Below are positions 29,794 to 39,985 of a DNA stretch of 64,000 bases, one piece after another; the first letter of the stretch is position 1; every line of letters starts with the position of its first letter. A program made the translations under genes and the position numbers. Under the pieces are notes generated by a model that worked only from the letters and a program-made list of their open reading frames with translations, was not told the DNA's origin and made no database searches. Origin of the DNA: Lysobacterales bacterium (lineage in GTDB: Bacteria; Pseudomonadota; Gammaproteobacteria; Nevskiales; Salinisphaeraceae); NCBI GenBank assembly GCA_002715985.1, contig PBAO01000015.1:4978-68977 (forward strand), in the 5' to 3' direction.

Positions 29794-30657
29794 TTGGCCG
29801 AGCCCGCGACAACACTGGCCGATTGGCGTCGCGCCGCGGCCGGGCGCCTGGCCGGCGACAACGCCACCGACAACGCCGAAGCCGAAGCCCGGTGGCTGGC
29901 CGAGCACGTGCTCGGCCTGACCACGACCCAGCTCATCCTGGCCGATCCCCGGACGCTGGCCATCGTGGATCACGAGCGCCTGGAAGCGGCCCTGGCGCGT
30001 CGCCTGTCCGGTGTACCGCTGGCTCAGATCATCGGCCGGGCCGATTTCGGCCCGCTGGAACTCCGGGTGACGCCTGACGTGCTGATCCCGCGGGCCGATA
30101 CCGAGGTGCTTGTGGAAACGGTGCTCGCGACATTTGCCGCCGAGCGCGATCTGCATGTGATCGATCTGGGCACCGGCAGCGGCGCGATCGCCTTGATGCT
30201 GGCCGACGCGCGCCCGGGCTGGCACATCACCGCGACCGATCGCAGCCCGGCCGCACTGACCGTGGCCCGCGACAACGCGGCCGCCTTGGGCCTGGGCCGC
30301 GTTGTCTTCATCGAATCGGACTGGTTTGCGAATCTGGGGCATCAGCGCTTTGATGTCGTCGTGGCCAATCCGCCCTATATCGCCCCCGAAGACACGCATC
30401 TGGCGGCACTCACACACGAGCCGCGCCAGGCCCTGGTCGCCGCCGACCATGGCCTGGCCGATCTGGCTGTCATTGCCACCACGGCTCCGCAGCATCTGCG
30501 GCCCGGGGGCGGGCTGTTCGTCGAACATGGCTATGATCAGGGACAGGCTGTACGCGCCCTGCTCCTCGCCGCCGGCTTTTCGGATGTGCTCACCCGGGCC
30601 GACCACGCCGGTCGCGATCGCGTAACCGGTGGCCTGGTCAATCGCGGGGATGAATAG
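29794..30657 (+). CDS. prmC: release factor glutamine methyltransferase
   Basis: VLIPRADTEVLVE, DLGTGSGAIALMLA, VVANPPYI (NPPY); TTG start. Confidence 0.95.
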   Translation: MAEPATTLADWRRAAAGRLAGDNATDNAEAEARWLAEHVLGLTTTQLILADPRTLAIVDHERLEAALARRLSGVPLAQIIGRADFGPLELRVTPDVLIPRADTEVLVETVLATFAAERDLHVIDLGTGSGAIALMLADARPGWHITATDRSPAALTVARDNAAALGLGRVVFIESDWFANLGHQRFDVVVANPPYIAPEDTHLAALTHEPRQALVAADHGLADLAVIATTAPQHLRPGGGLFVEHGYDQGQAVRALLLAAGFSDVLTRADHAGRDRVTGGLVNRGDE

Positions 30658-30672
30658 ACGCAGGATTGTCTT

Positions 30673-30898
30673 CTATCCGCCGATGGGCGCCGATTGAACG
30701 CAGATAGCGAGAAGACAGAATGTTCTGACAAGACGCTGACGATCGTGCTCGGCCGCCAACGCTGTACGCTCTGTTCGTGCCTGTTCGCGAACAGTTGAGC
30801 AACAGCGCCTTGAGTCAAACGGCGCCAAGACGCATGACGGATTTTCCTGCCCGGCAGTCCATTATCTGCGTTTCATCAGCGTGCATCGGCGGATAAAC
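30673..30898. repeat. intergenic element with long imperfect terminal inverted arms
   Basis: CTATCCGCCGATGGGCGCCGATTGAACGCAGATAGCG (30673 on) versus reverse complement of the right end GTTTATCCGCCGATGCACGCTGATGAAACGCAGATAATGG. Confidence 0.65.
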
Positions 30899-30912
30899 GA
30901 TTTATCGCCCGA

Positions 30913-31926
30913 TCACTGCAGCCGCGAAATGACGGCCTCGGTGAACGACGATGTGCTGCCCTCGCCGCCCAGATCGGGCGTGGTGCGATCGCCTTCGGCA
31001 ATGGCCCCGCGTACGGCCTCGCGGATCCGACGGGCGCGCTCGGGCTGGTCGATATGATCGAGCATGAGGGCGGCCGCCAGGATCACGGACGTGGGATTGG
31101 CGATGCCCTGGCCGGCGATATCCGGCGCACTGCCGTGCACGGCCTCGAACATGGCGCATTCGTCACCGATGTTGGCGCCGGGCGCCAGGCCCAGACCGCC
31201 GATCAGTCCGGCACAGAGATCGGACAGGATATCGCCGAACAGATTGGTGGTGACGATGACGTCGAAGTTCTTCGGCTCCATGACGAGCTTCATGGCACAG
31301 GCATCGACGATCAGCTCTTCGTGCTCGAGATCCTCGTACTGCTCGGCCAACTCTCGGCCCACTTCGAGAAACAGCCCCGAGGTGGATTTCATGATGTTGG
31401 CCTTGTGCGCCAGCGTGACTTTCTTGCGCCCGCGTGCGCGCGCCATCTCGAAAGCGAACTTGATGATGCGCTCGCACTGTTCACGGGTGATCACCGACAG
31501 GGCTTCGGCGCGCTGCCCGTCGTCAGAGACGGTCTGGCCTTCGCCGGAATACATGCCGCCCTTGTTTTCACGAACGGTGATGATGTCGAGATCGTCGTAG
31601 CGCGATTTCGTGCCCGGCAGGCTGATCGTGGGCCGCACGTTGGCATACAGATCGAAATGCTTGCGCATGGCCACGTTGACCGAGCGATACCCGCCGCCCG
31701 AGGGCGTGGTTACCGGGCCTTTCAACACCAGGCCCGTGCGCTCGATCGAGGTCAGCGCCTCCTCGGGCAGGGGGTCATCGGCACCGCCGTCGAGCGCGGC
31801 CTTGCCGACGGCGACTTCCTCGATATCGAATTCGGCGCCCACGGCGTTCAGCACCGACAGTGCCGAGTCCACGATATCGGGGCCGATTCCATCACCCTTG
31901 ATAACGGTCAGGGGCCTTTGCGCCAT
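30913..31926 (-). CDS. isocitrate/isopropylmalate dehydrogenase family protein, probable NAD-type isocitrate dehydrogenase
   Basis: LTVIKGDGIGPDIVDSALSVL, TVRENKGGMYSGEGQTV, NLFGDILSDLCAGLIGGLGLAPGANIGD. Confidence 0.9.
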   Translation of the reverse strand: MAQRPLTVIKGDGIGPDIVDSALSVLNAVGAEFDIEEVAVGKAALDGGADDPLPEEALTSIERTGLVLKGPVTTPSGGGYRSVNVAMRKHFDLYANVRPTISLPGTKSRYDDLDIITVRENKGGMYSGEGQTVSDDGQRAEALSVITREQCERIIKFAFEMARARGRKKVTLAHKANIMKSTSGLFLEVGRELAEQYEDLEHEELIVDACAMKLVMEPKNFDVIVTTNLFGDILSDLCAGLIGGLGLAPGANIGDECAMFEAVHGSAPDIAGQGIANPTSVILAAALMLDHIDQPERARRIREAVRGAIAEGDRTTPDLGGEGSTSSFTEAVISRLQ

Positions 31927-32025
31927 ATGATCCTTGCCTTGACGGCGTACGAACGCCTGTCGTGTGAGCTTTATGGCATCCTATCAGTTGTCTCATCGCG
32001 GCATCGTTTCAACCGGCGGATCCTC

Positions 32026-32521
32026 TATGCGAGGCCTGTTTCAAACACTGCTCGCCCTCATTCTGATAGCCGGGTCCGGGGGCCAGGCCGCGGCTGCCAG
32101 CCCCTCGACGTCGACCGATCTGGTGGTCGTGATGAAATCAGAGCGGGTGCTTTATCTGTATCAGGCGGGGCATGTGGTGGCTCAATATCCGGTCGCCCTC
32201 GGCGCATCGCCCCGGGGCACGAAACAGATGGCAGGCGACAACAAGACCCCCATCGGGGCCTATACCCTGGACTGGCGCAACCCGAACAGTGATTTCCACC
32301 GCTCGCTGCATATCAGCTATCCGGACACCGAAGACCGGGCACAGGCGGCTGTTCTCGGCGTGCCGCCCGGCTCGAACATCATGATCCACGGCCAGCCGAG
32401 CTACGATGATCGTCTGCGTACCGGCGACTGGACCAACGGCTGTATCGCGGTCTCGGATGCCGCCATCGACGATATCTGGTCGCGCGTGGCCGACGGCACG
32501 CCGATCCATATCTATCCGTGA
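32026..32521 (+). CDS. L,D-transpeptidase (YkuD domain) with signal peptide
   Basis: SERVLYLYQAGHVVAQYPVALG...IMIHGQPSYDDRLRTGDWTNGCIAVSDAAIDDIW (HG....NGCI catalytic motif). Confidence 0.9.
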
Positions 32522-32525
32522 GTCG

Positions 32526-33530
32526 ATGAGCCGGATGTCGAGATCGGCACCGTGTTCGGCGGGCGCATCGCATCAACGCCGGCTGCCCGCCGACAAAGAG
32601 ACAGAGCTCGCCGCCGCACGGCGTCAGGAATGGGCCACATGGGTTCTGCGCCTGACGGTGATCGCTGCACTGTACGGCGTGATCGGCAACAGTCAGGCGC
32701 TGTCGGCCATTTGGTTCAAGAGCCTGTGGGCGCTCTGGCCACCGCTTGCGTTTCTCGCTGCCTCGGCTCTTGAGCGGCGCCCGCCGACCCGGCGGTTTCC
32801 GTTCGGCTTCTATCGCGCGGTAAGCATCGGTTTCCTGACCTCGGCATTGTCGCTGGTGGCCATGGGCGCGTATCTGATCGTCTCCGGCCTGCAATCACAC
32901 CTGATGAACGATCCCGACAAGCTGGCCACGATCAGCGCCATGACGGCCTGGTGGCAATGGCCCGGCTGGTGGGTGATCGCTGCCCTGGCCTACAGCATGG
33001 CCGTGCCGCTGGTGATTGGTCGACGGCGCAAGGCCCATGCCATCAATCTGCACGACAAGGGCCTCTATGCCGATGCTTCGATGGGCCAGGTGAACTGGAT
33101 GGCCGCGGCCACGGCGATCTGCGGTGTCCTGGGTATCGGCCTGGGCGCGGCGTGGCTGGATATCGCGGCCACCCTGCTCATTGGCGTGACCGTGTTCGGC
33201 CAGGGACTGCGTCATGTCTATACCGCGATCTGCGATCTCATGGACGAAGTGCCACGCGAGATCGGCACCAATCATGTCGTGCCGCTGGTCGCCACGATCC
33301 AGCGCCGGATCCAGGCCGAGCCCTGGGTCGAGACGGTACGCGTGCGTCTGCGCGAAGAAGGCCGGATGCTGACTGGGATCGCGCTGGTGTGTCCGGACGA
33401 AAGCCGTGCCCGGCTCGTCGACATGGAAACCCTGCGGGATACGATCACCGATCTCGACTGGCGGCTGCTGGATTTTCAACTGGTGCCGGTCTCTCGAGCA
33501 GACTTCGACCGAGAATGCAGCGCGCGATGA
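32526..33530 (+). CDS. cation diffusion facilitator (CDF)-like membrane protein
   Basis: FPFGFYRAVSIGFLTSALSLVAMGAYLIVSGLQ and GAAWLDIAATLLIGVTVFGQGLRHVYTAICDLMDE resemble the CDF core. Confidence 0.72.
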   Translation: MSRMSRSAPCSAGASHQRRLPADKETELAAARRQEWATWVLRLTVIAALYGVIGNSQALSAIWFKSLWALWPPLAFLAASALERRPPTRRFPFGFYRAVSIGFLTSALSLVAMGAYLIVSGLQSHLMNDPDKLATISAMTAWWQWPGWWVIAALAYSMAVPLVIGRRRKAHAINLHDKGLYADASMGQVNWMAAATAICGVLGIGLGAAWLDIAATLLIGVTVFGQGLRHVYTAICDLMDEVPREIGTNHVVPLVATIQRRIQAEPWVETVRVRLREEGRMLTGIALVCPDESRARLVDMETLRDTITDLDWRLLDFQLVPVSRADFDRECSAR

Positions 33531-33970
33531 GCCGGGCTGTGCCGGGCCTTCACCTGCCCCATGAGCTGGCAGCGGGTCTGCTCACGCGCGCCCGGGGCGC
33601 GGCCGGCCATGAGATATGCGGCCTGCTGACCGGGGCCGAGGCCGGCCGGGCACGCCACGATATGACGATCGCCAACCGGGCTACGCGCGCCGCCGATCGT
33701 TTTCAGATGGATATCGGCCAGCAGATCGACGCGTTTCGAACGACTCGTTGTGCCGGGCGTCTGATCGTTGCCATCTATCACTCGCACCCGGTCGGCGAGG
33801 CTGTGCCGTCGGCGCATGATCGCCGCGGCCACGGCTACCCGGCCATTCCCGCCATCATCGTCGCACCCGGCGCCGATGCCGATGTTATCCGGGCCTGGTG
33901 GCTCCAGCCCAGCTCGGCCGCGGAATGCCCGCTCATCATCGAGCCGGCCGAACGCACTGCTTTTTTGTAG
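33527..33970 (+). CDS. JAMM/MPN+ domain metallopeptidase-like protein
   Basis: AAGHEICGLLTG and YHSHPVGEAVPSAHD (HxHP-x6-SxxD JAMM motif); ATGA overlap with upstream gene. Confidence 0.85.
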   Translation: MSRAVPGLHLPHELAAGLLTRARGAAGHEICGLLTGAEAGRARHDMTIANRATRAADRFQMDIGQQIDAFRTTRCAGRLIVAIYHSHPVGEAVPSAHDRRGHGYPAIPAIIVAPGADADVIRAWWLQPSSAAECPLIIEPAERTAFL

Positions 33971-34003
33971 AATCGTGCTCTGTTCTCCCGATTAAGACCC
34001 GCG

Positions 34004-35710
34004 ATGCGCTTATCCCGTCTGGCCCTGGCCACCACCAAGGAAACCCCGGCCGATGCCGAGATCGTCTCGCACCAGCTGATGCTGCGTGCCGGCATGATCC
34101 GGCGGCTGGGGGCCGGGCTGTATACGTGGTCGCCGCTGGGCATGCGGGTACTGCGCAAGGTCGAGGCGATCATCCGGGCCGAGATGGCCGCCATCGACGC
34201 GCTCGAGATCCTCATGCCGGCGGTACAGCCCGCCGAGCTATGGCAGGAATCCGGACGCTGGCAGGCCATGGGCCCGCTCATGCTGCGCATGACCGACCGG
34301 GCCGAGCGCGAGTACTGCTTCGGCCCTACGCACGAGGAGGTCGTTACCGATTACATCAAACGCGACGTGCGCAGCTACAAGCAGCTGCCGCTGACGGTCT
34401 ATCAAATCCAGACCAAGTTCCGCGACGAGATCCGGCCGCGCTTCGGCCTGATGCGCGCGCGCGAGTTCATCATGAAGGACGCCTACTCCTTCCATATGGA
34501 TGAGGCCGGCCTGGACCGCGAATACCAGGCCATGCGCGGGGCCTATGCCCGCATTCTCGATCGCATGGGCCTGGATTATCGCGTGGTCGCCGCGGATTCG
34601 GGCGCCATCGGCGGGGCCAAGTCGGAAGAGTTCCATGTGCTTGCCCACTCGGGCGAGGACGAGCTGGCCGTGGCCAGCGAAGGCGGCTATGCCGCCAATA
34701 TCGAGGCCGCGGTCACCCGGGCCGGTGATGGCCCCCGCGCAGCCCCCGGCGCGGCGCTGAAAAAGATCGACACGCCCGGCGTGACCACGATCGCCGGCCT
34801 GGCCGAGCACTTGAAGGTGCCCGAGCGCGCAACCGCCAAGGCGATCGTGGTGATGGGCGAGTCGGGGGACCCCGTACTGCTCATGCTGCGCGGTGATCAC
34901 ACGCTCAACGCGATCAAGGCCGAACAGCTGCCCGGTATCGCCGCGCCGCTGACCATGGCCGATGAAGCCACCATCCGTAATCATTTCGGTGCCGGGCCCG
35001 GATCGCTCGGCCCGGTGAATGCCACGGTCGAGGTCATCGCCGATCATGCACTGGCCAACGCAGCGGACATGGTCGTGGGGGCCAACTACGACGGCGCCCA
35101 CTTCACCGGCTTCAACTGGGGCCGTGATCACCCCGAGCCCCGGTTTGCCGATCTGCGCAATATCGTGGCCGGCGATACCAGCCCCGACGGTCAGGGCACG
35201 ATCGATATTCTGCGCGGTATCGAGGTCGGCCATGTCTTCCAGCTGGGCGACAAATACAGCCGCGCGCTGAATCTGACCGTGCTCAACGAATCCGGTGCGG
35301 AGGTCGTGCCACAGATGGGCTGCTACGGCTTTGGCGTCTCGCGCGTGGTGGCCGCGGCCATCGAGCAGTGCCACGACGACGCCGGCATCGTCTGGCCCGC
35401 GGCGATCGCTCCGTTCGAGCTGGTGATCGTGCCGATCAAGGCCGACAAGTCCCAGGCGGTGCGCGATGCCTGCGAGGCACTTTACGGCGAACTGAAAGCC
35501 GCCGGCGTGGACGTGGCCTATGATGATCGCGGCCTGCGCCCCGGCCCGATGTTCGCCGATGCCGAGCTGATCGGCATCCCGCATCGGATCGTGGTCTCGG
35601 ACCGGGGCCTGGAAGCCGGCCGGCTCGAATACAAGGGCCGCGCCGACGCCGAAAACAGCGACGTGGCTCATGATATCGACGCTATTCGGGACAGGATCGG
35701 CCACCGTTAG
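34004..35710 (+). CDS. proS: prolyl-tRNA synthetase
   Basis: MRLSRLALATTKETPADAEIVSHQLMLRAGMIRRLGAGLYTWSPLG; GPTHEEVVTD; KFRDEIRPRFGLMRAREFIMKDAYSFH. Confidence 0.97.
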   Translation: MRLSRLALATTKETPADAEIVSHQLMLRAGMIRRLGAGLYTWSPLGMRVLRKVEAIIRAEMAAIDALEILMPAVQPAELWQESGRWQAMGPLMLRMTDRAEREYCFGPTHEEVVTDYIKRDVRSYKQLPLTVYQIQTKFRDEIRPRFGLMRAREFIMKDAYSFHMDEAGLDREYQAMRGAYARILDRMGLDYRVVAADSGAIGGAKSEEFHVLAHSGEDELAVASEGGYAANIEAAVTRAGDGPRAAPGAALKKIDTPGVTTIAGLAEHLKVPERATAKAIVVMGESGDPVLLMLRGDHTLNAIKAEQLPGIAAPLTMADEATIRNHFGAGPGSLGPVNATVEVIADHALANAADMVVGANYDGAHFTGFNWGRDHPEPRFADLRNIVAGDTSPDGQGTIDILRGIEVGHVFQLGDKYSRALNLTVLNESGAEVVPQMGCYGFGVSRVVAAAIEQCHDDAGIVWPAAIAPFELVIVPIKADKSQAVRDACEALYGELKAAGVDVAYDDRGLRPGPMFADAELIGIPHRIVVSDRGLEAGRLEYKGRADAENSDVAHDIDAIRDRIGHR

Positions 35711-36287
35711 CGCCACGCGCCGCGCCGGCGCGATATTGGCCTGTCTGCTCGTCTGGGGCACGGCCTGGCCGGCCGCCCGCGCGCCGGCCTTGCTGGATCC
35801 GGCCACGCGGGCGACTCTGGCCCGCGCGATCGCGGCCAGCCCCGGCTTCGACAATCGTTTTGCCGCCGAAGTCTGGCTGGTCGACATGTCGCGCCGGCTG
35901 GCGCATTTCGTACCCGACGTGACCCGACGCCTGGCGCTGTTGCGTGATGTACACGCCGCCGCCAGCCAGGCCGGCGTGTCCCCGGAGCTGGTGCTGGCCA
36001 TCATCGAGGTCGAGTCGCATTTCAAGCGTTTCGCGCTCTCGTCAGCCGGTGCCCGCGGGCTGATGCAGGTCATGCCGTTCTGGCGCAACGAAATCGGCGC
36101 GGCAGACGACAACCTGTTCGCCCGAGCCACCAACCTGCGCTATGGCTGCGCGATTCTGGCGGTCTATCTAGAGCGTGAACACGGCCGACTCGCCCCCGCG
36201 CTGGCGCGCTACAACGGCAGCACGGGCCGTACGGTCTATTCCGATCGTGTCCTGGCCGCACTCCGCCGTCACTGGCGCACCGATTGA
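35670..36287 (+). CDS. lytic transglycosylase (SLT domain)
   Basis: VSPELVLAIIEVESHFKRFALSSAGARGLMQVMPFW; signal-peptide-like N-terminus; start overlaps proS end by 41 bp. Confidence 0.85.
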   Translation: MISTLFGTGSATVSATRRAGAILACLLVWGTAWPAARAPALLDPATRATLARAIAASPGFDNRFAAEVWLVDMSRRLAHFVPDVTRRLALLRDVHAAASQAGVSPELVLAIIEVESHFKRFALSSAGARGLMQVMPFWRNEIGAADDNLFARATNLRYGCAILAVYLEREHGRLAPALARYNGSTGRTVYSDRVLAALRRHWRTD

Positions 36288-36288
36288 T

Positions 36289-36987
36289 CTAGCGGTTGTC
36301 CAGCGTCTGCTTGACAAACGGAATGGTCAGCCGGCGCTGGGCGGCCAACGAAGCCCGATCCAGCGTATCCAGCGTGGCCATCAGCGTGGGCACGTCGCTG
36401 TCGGCGTGCTTGAGGATCCAGCGCGCCGTGGGCTCGGGCAGCGTCATCCCGCGCTGGGCGCCGCGCTCGACCAGCAGGGCGATCTTGTCCTCGTCGTCCA
36501 GCGCGCGACAACACACCGCCCCGCCCCAGGCCAGGCGCGTGGCCAGATCGGGCAGCGCCAGGCCCAGCTCGCGCGGCAGGCGCGAGCCTGCCGCCACCAA
36601 TCGGCTACCGCGAGCGCGCAGCGCATCGGACAGCCCCACCAGGGCGATTTCCGCCTCGCGCTGGCCCGCGATGACATCGATATCGTCAATACAGACACAG
36701 TCCATTTCGGCCAGGTTCTCGATCAACGGCTGCAGGCGCTGGCGCACTTGGCCCAGCGGCAGATAGCAACTGCGCTTACCGGCGTCGCCGACCGCTCGAC
36801 AGGCCGCCTGCAACAGATGCGTCTTGCCGCTGGCCTCGGGCCCAGCCAGATAAAGCCGCTCGGCGCGGCCGGCGATGATCTGGGCGATCGAAGCCCGTGC
36901 CTCGGCGTTGACGTCGCCCACGAACGCTTCGAGCGTGGCCGAAGCCGGCAACTGAACACCGAGCACAAGCTGAACGGTCATAGGCAC
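36289..36987 (-). CDS. hda: DnaA regulatory inactivator Hda
   Basis: AERLYLAGPEASGKTHLLQAACR; VCIDDIDVIAGQREAEIALVGLSDALRARGSRLVAAGSRLPRELGLALPDLATRLAWG. Confidence 0.9.
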   Translation of the reverse strand: MPMTVQLVLGVQLPASATLEAFVGDVNAEARASIAQIIAGRAERLYLAGPEASGKTHLLQAACRAVGDAGKRSCYLPLGQVRQRLQPLIENLAEMDCVCIDDIDVIAGQREAEIALVGLSDALRARGSRLVAAGSRLPRELGLALPDLATRLAWGGAVCCRALDDEDKIALLVERGAQRGMTLPEPTARWILKHADSDVPTLMATLDTLDRASLAAQRRLTIPFVKQTLDNR

Positions 36988-37083
36988 ACACGCCCGATGA
37001 GAAAAACGAAGGCAGGTCGTCGACGGCCGTCAGCATGCCGGCCCAAGCCGGCCGCCACAACCGAGCCGCCCCGGCCGAGACAC

Positions 37084-38130
37084 TCAATCCTGCAGATACA
37101 GCTGGCTGTCGCGCCATCGACGCCCGCCGTAACGCACCAGCACGGCCAGAACCGCAGCCGTGGGCAGCGCCAGCAATACACCGATGAAACCGAACAGCTG
37201 GCCGCCGGCCAGCACCGCGAAGATCACCCAGACCGGATGCAGCCCGATGGCATCGCCCAGCAGTAACGGCTGAAGTACGACCTGCTCCATCACCTGGCCG
37301 ATACCGAAGACCAGAAAGACCCAAAGCACCTGTATCGGGTCGCCGGTCTGGACCAGCATGGCCAGCGAGGCGAACGATACGCCGGACAAGACGCCGACAT
37401 AGGGCACGAAGCTCACGATACCGGCCCCCAGCCCGATGACCAGCGCCAGATCCAGCCCGGCAAGCCACAGCCCGACAATATAGATCGTGCCCAGCACCAG
37501 CATGACCAGGCCCTGCCCTCGCAGAAAATGGCCCAGCACGTTGTCGGTCTCGCAGGCCAGCTCGGTGACCGTATCGACATAACGCCGCGGCAGCTGGTCC
37601 CGGATGAAACCGGTCATCTGGTCCCAGTCGCGCAGCAGATAGAACATGATGACCGGGATCAAGAGCAGATTGATCGCCCAGGAGAACAGCGCGGTTCCCG
37701 AGGTCAGTGCTTTTTTGAACACCGTGGTGGCCACACCACTGGCCGAGCCCCAGTTGTTGGTCACCAGATTCTGGATCGAACGCGCATCGATGCCGCCCAC
37801 CCCCGGGGCCACTCGCTGGATCCAGGGGTTGAGCGTGCTCTGAACCCAGTCCAGATAGCGCGGCACGTTGCGCAGCAGTGTTTCGAACTGGGCCTGGAGC
37901 ACCGGAAGGACCAGAAACACCGCCAGCGTGGTGGTCAGGATCATGACCAGAAACACGATGATCACGCCCAGCGTGCGGCCCAGTTTGAGCCGTTCCAGCC
38001 GGTCCACGATCGGATCACAGACATAGGCCAGACCGGCGCCCAGCACGAACGGCAGGAGCATCCCGTGCAGCAGTACGATGATCGCCACGAAACCGGCGAT
38101 TGCAATAGCAGCAAGCGTGCGACCGCGCAT
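37084..38130 (-). CDS. AI-2E family transporter (PerM-like)
   Basis: Polytopic; PYVGVLSGVSFASL, LQPLLLGDAIGLHPVWVIFAVLAGGQLFGFIGVLLALPTAAVL. Confidence 0.92.
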   Translation of the reverse strand: MRGRTLAAIAIAGFVAIIVLLHGMLLPFVLGAGLAYVCDPIVDRLERLKLGRTLGVIIVFLVMILTTTLAVFLVLPVLQAQFETLLRNVPRYLDWVQSTLNPWIQRVAPGVGGIDARSIQNLVTNNWGSASGVATTVFKKALTSGTALFSWAINLLLIPVIMFYLLRDWDQMTGFIRDQLPRRYVDTVTELACETDNVLGHFLRGQGLVMLVLGTIYIVGLWLAGLDLALVIGLGAGIVSFVPYVGVLSGVSFASLAMLVQTGDPIQVLWVFLVFGIGQVMEQVVLQPLLLGDAIGLHPVWVIFAVLAGGQLFGFIGVLLALPTAAVLAVLVRYGGRRWRDSQLYLQD

Positions 38131-38252
38131 AGTTTCAGATCCGATCGGTCATGGACCGTGCCCGATCCACGAAAAGATATCGAAGCGGTACAATAGCACG
38201 CACATCCCGGCGCTCTGCCGATCCAATTCTTTCAGCAACAGGCCTGCCTCAC

Positions 38253-39320
38253 GTGAGCGAGCGTTCTACATCATCGGGCGATGCGCCCGGCCTGACCTAT
38301 GCCGACGCCGGCGTGGATATCGATGCCGGCAACCGTCTGGTCGATGCCATCCGCGGGCCGGTCGAAGCCACGCGCCGGCCCGAAGTCATCGGCACCCTGG
38401 GCGGTTTCGGTGGCTTGTTCGAGCTGCCGGTCGATCGCTACAAGCGGCCCGTTCTGGTCTCGGGCACCGATGGCGTAGGCACCAAGCTGCGTCTGGCCAT
38501 CGACCACGGCCGCTATGAGGGCATCGGTATCGACCTGGTCGCCATGTGCGTCAACGATGTGCTGGTCACGGGCGCCGAGCCTCTGTTCTTTCTCGATTAC
38601 TACGCCACGGCCCATCTGGATCCGGCGGTGGCCACGCCGGTGATCCAGAGTATCGCCGAAGGATGTCGCCAGGCGGGCGCGGCGCTGGTCGGCGGAGAGA
38701 CCGCCGAGATGCCGGGCATGTATCGCGACGGTGACTTCGATCTGGCGGGCTTCTCGGTCGGCGTGGTCGAGTACGACAAACGCATCGACGGCAGCGCCTG
38801 TGGCGTGGGCGACGTGGTGCTCGGCCTGGCCTCCAGCGGACCGCATTCCAACGGCTATTCGCTCGTGCGACGGATTCTCGAGCACGCCGGGATCGATCCC
38901 GCAGCCGAAACACTGGGCGAGACCCGTCTGCTGGATGCCCTGATGGCACCGACGCGTATCTACGTGCAGGCCGTCCAAGCACTGCTGGGCGCCTGTGAGG
39001 TACACGCCATGGCGCATATCACCGGCGGCGGTCTGGCCGAGAACTTCGCGCGCGTGCTGCCCGAGGGCATTGGGGCACGGCTGGATCAGCGGGCATGGCG
39101 CCGACCGCCGGTGTTCGACTGGCTGGCCGCGGCCGGCCAGGTCGCCGACGGCGAAATGGCGCGCACGTTCAATAACGGCATCGGGTTCTGTGTCGTCGTG
39201 CCGGCCGACCAAGCAGACACCGCGATCGAGACGCTGCGCGCTGCCGGCGAGACGGTGGTCACCCTGGGTGAGCTCTGCGCGCGTGCGGATGAACAGCCGG
39301 CCGTCGTGTTTTCTTCATGA
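38253..39320 (+). CDS. purM: phosphoribosylformylglycinamidine cyclo-ligase
   Basis: [54 protein letters not shown] start. Confidence 0.97.
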   Translation: MSERSTSSGDAPGLTYADAGVDIDAGNRLVDAIRGPVEATRRPEVIGTLGGFGGLFELPVDRYKRPVLVSGTDGVGTKLRLAIDHGRYEGIGIDLVAMCVNDVLVTGAEPLFFLDYYATAHLDPAVATPVIQSIAEGCRQAGAALVGGETAEMPGMYRDGDFDLAGFSVGVVEYDKRIDGSACGVGDVVLGLASSGPHSNGYSLVRRILEHAGIDPAAETLGETRLLDALMAPTRIYVQAVQALLGACEVHAMAHITGGGLAENFARVLPEGIGARLDQRAWRRPPVFDWLAAAGQVADGEMARTFNNGIGFCVVVPADQADTAIETLRAAGETVVTLGELCARADEQPAVVFSS

Positions 39321-39985
39321 GCGATATACCAGCCCCAAAACCGCGGATCGTGGTGCTGATCTCCGGGCGCGGGCGCAATCTCGAAGCGATCCACCAGGCC
39401 ATCGAGCGCGACGAGCTGAACGCCGAAATCGTGCTTGTGGCCAGCAACAAGACCCGGGCGCCGGGCCTGGGATATGCCCGTCTGGCCGGGCTGCCCACGG
39501 TTGCCATTTCGCCAACGGCGTTTGCCGATCGCGAAAGCTACGATGCCGCCCTGGCCCGACGCGTGGCCGCAGCGCGCCCCGACTGGGTGGTTCTGGCCGG
39601 CTTCATGCGGGTGCTCAGTGATGCATTCATCGCCCCGTTTGCCGGGCGGATCGTGAATATCCACCCGTCGCTGTTGCCCAAGTACAAGGGCCTGCATACC
39701 CATGCCCGCGCGCTTGCGGCCGGCGATACCCATCACGGGGCCAGCGTACATCTGGTCATTCCCGCGCTCGACGAGGGCCCGGTCGTGCGCCAGGGGCGAA
39801 TCCGCATCACGGCCGACGATACCGAGCAGACACTGGCCGATCGCGTGCTGGATCGAATCGAGCGCCCGTTGTATGCCGCCGCGCTGGCCGATCTGTTCGA
39901 GGCGCGGGTCACGGCCGCGGACGACGGCGCGCTGTATCGCGACGGCGTCCGCCAGCACACCCCGCCCATTCAGGATTACGATTGA
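39317..39985 (+). CDS. purN: phosphoribosylglycinamide formyltransferase
   Basis: [54 protein letters not shown]. Confidence 0.96.
   Translation: MSDIPAPKPRIVVLISGRGRNLEAIHQAIERDELNAEIVLVASNKTRAPGLGYARLAGLPTVAISPTAFADRESYDAALARRVAAARPDWVVLAGFMRVLSDAFIAPFAGRIVNIHPSLLPKYKGLHTHARALAAGDTHHGASVHLVIPALDEGPVVRQGRIRITADDTEQTLADRVLDRIERPLYAAALADLFEARVTAADDGALYRDGVRQHTPPIQDYD

Noticed and set aside
31054-32292. 412-aa plus-strand ORF
   Set aside because: Antisense to the isocitrate dehydrogenase-like gene and out of frame with the L,D-transpeptidase.
34238-36133. 631-aa minus-strand ORF
   Set aside because: Antisense to proS and the SLT gene, no family signature.
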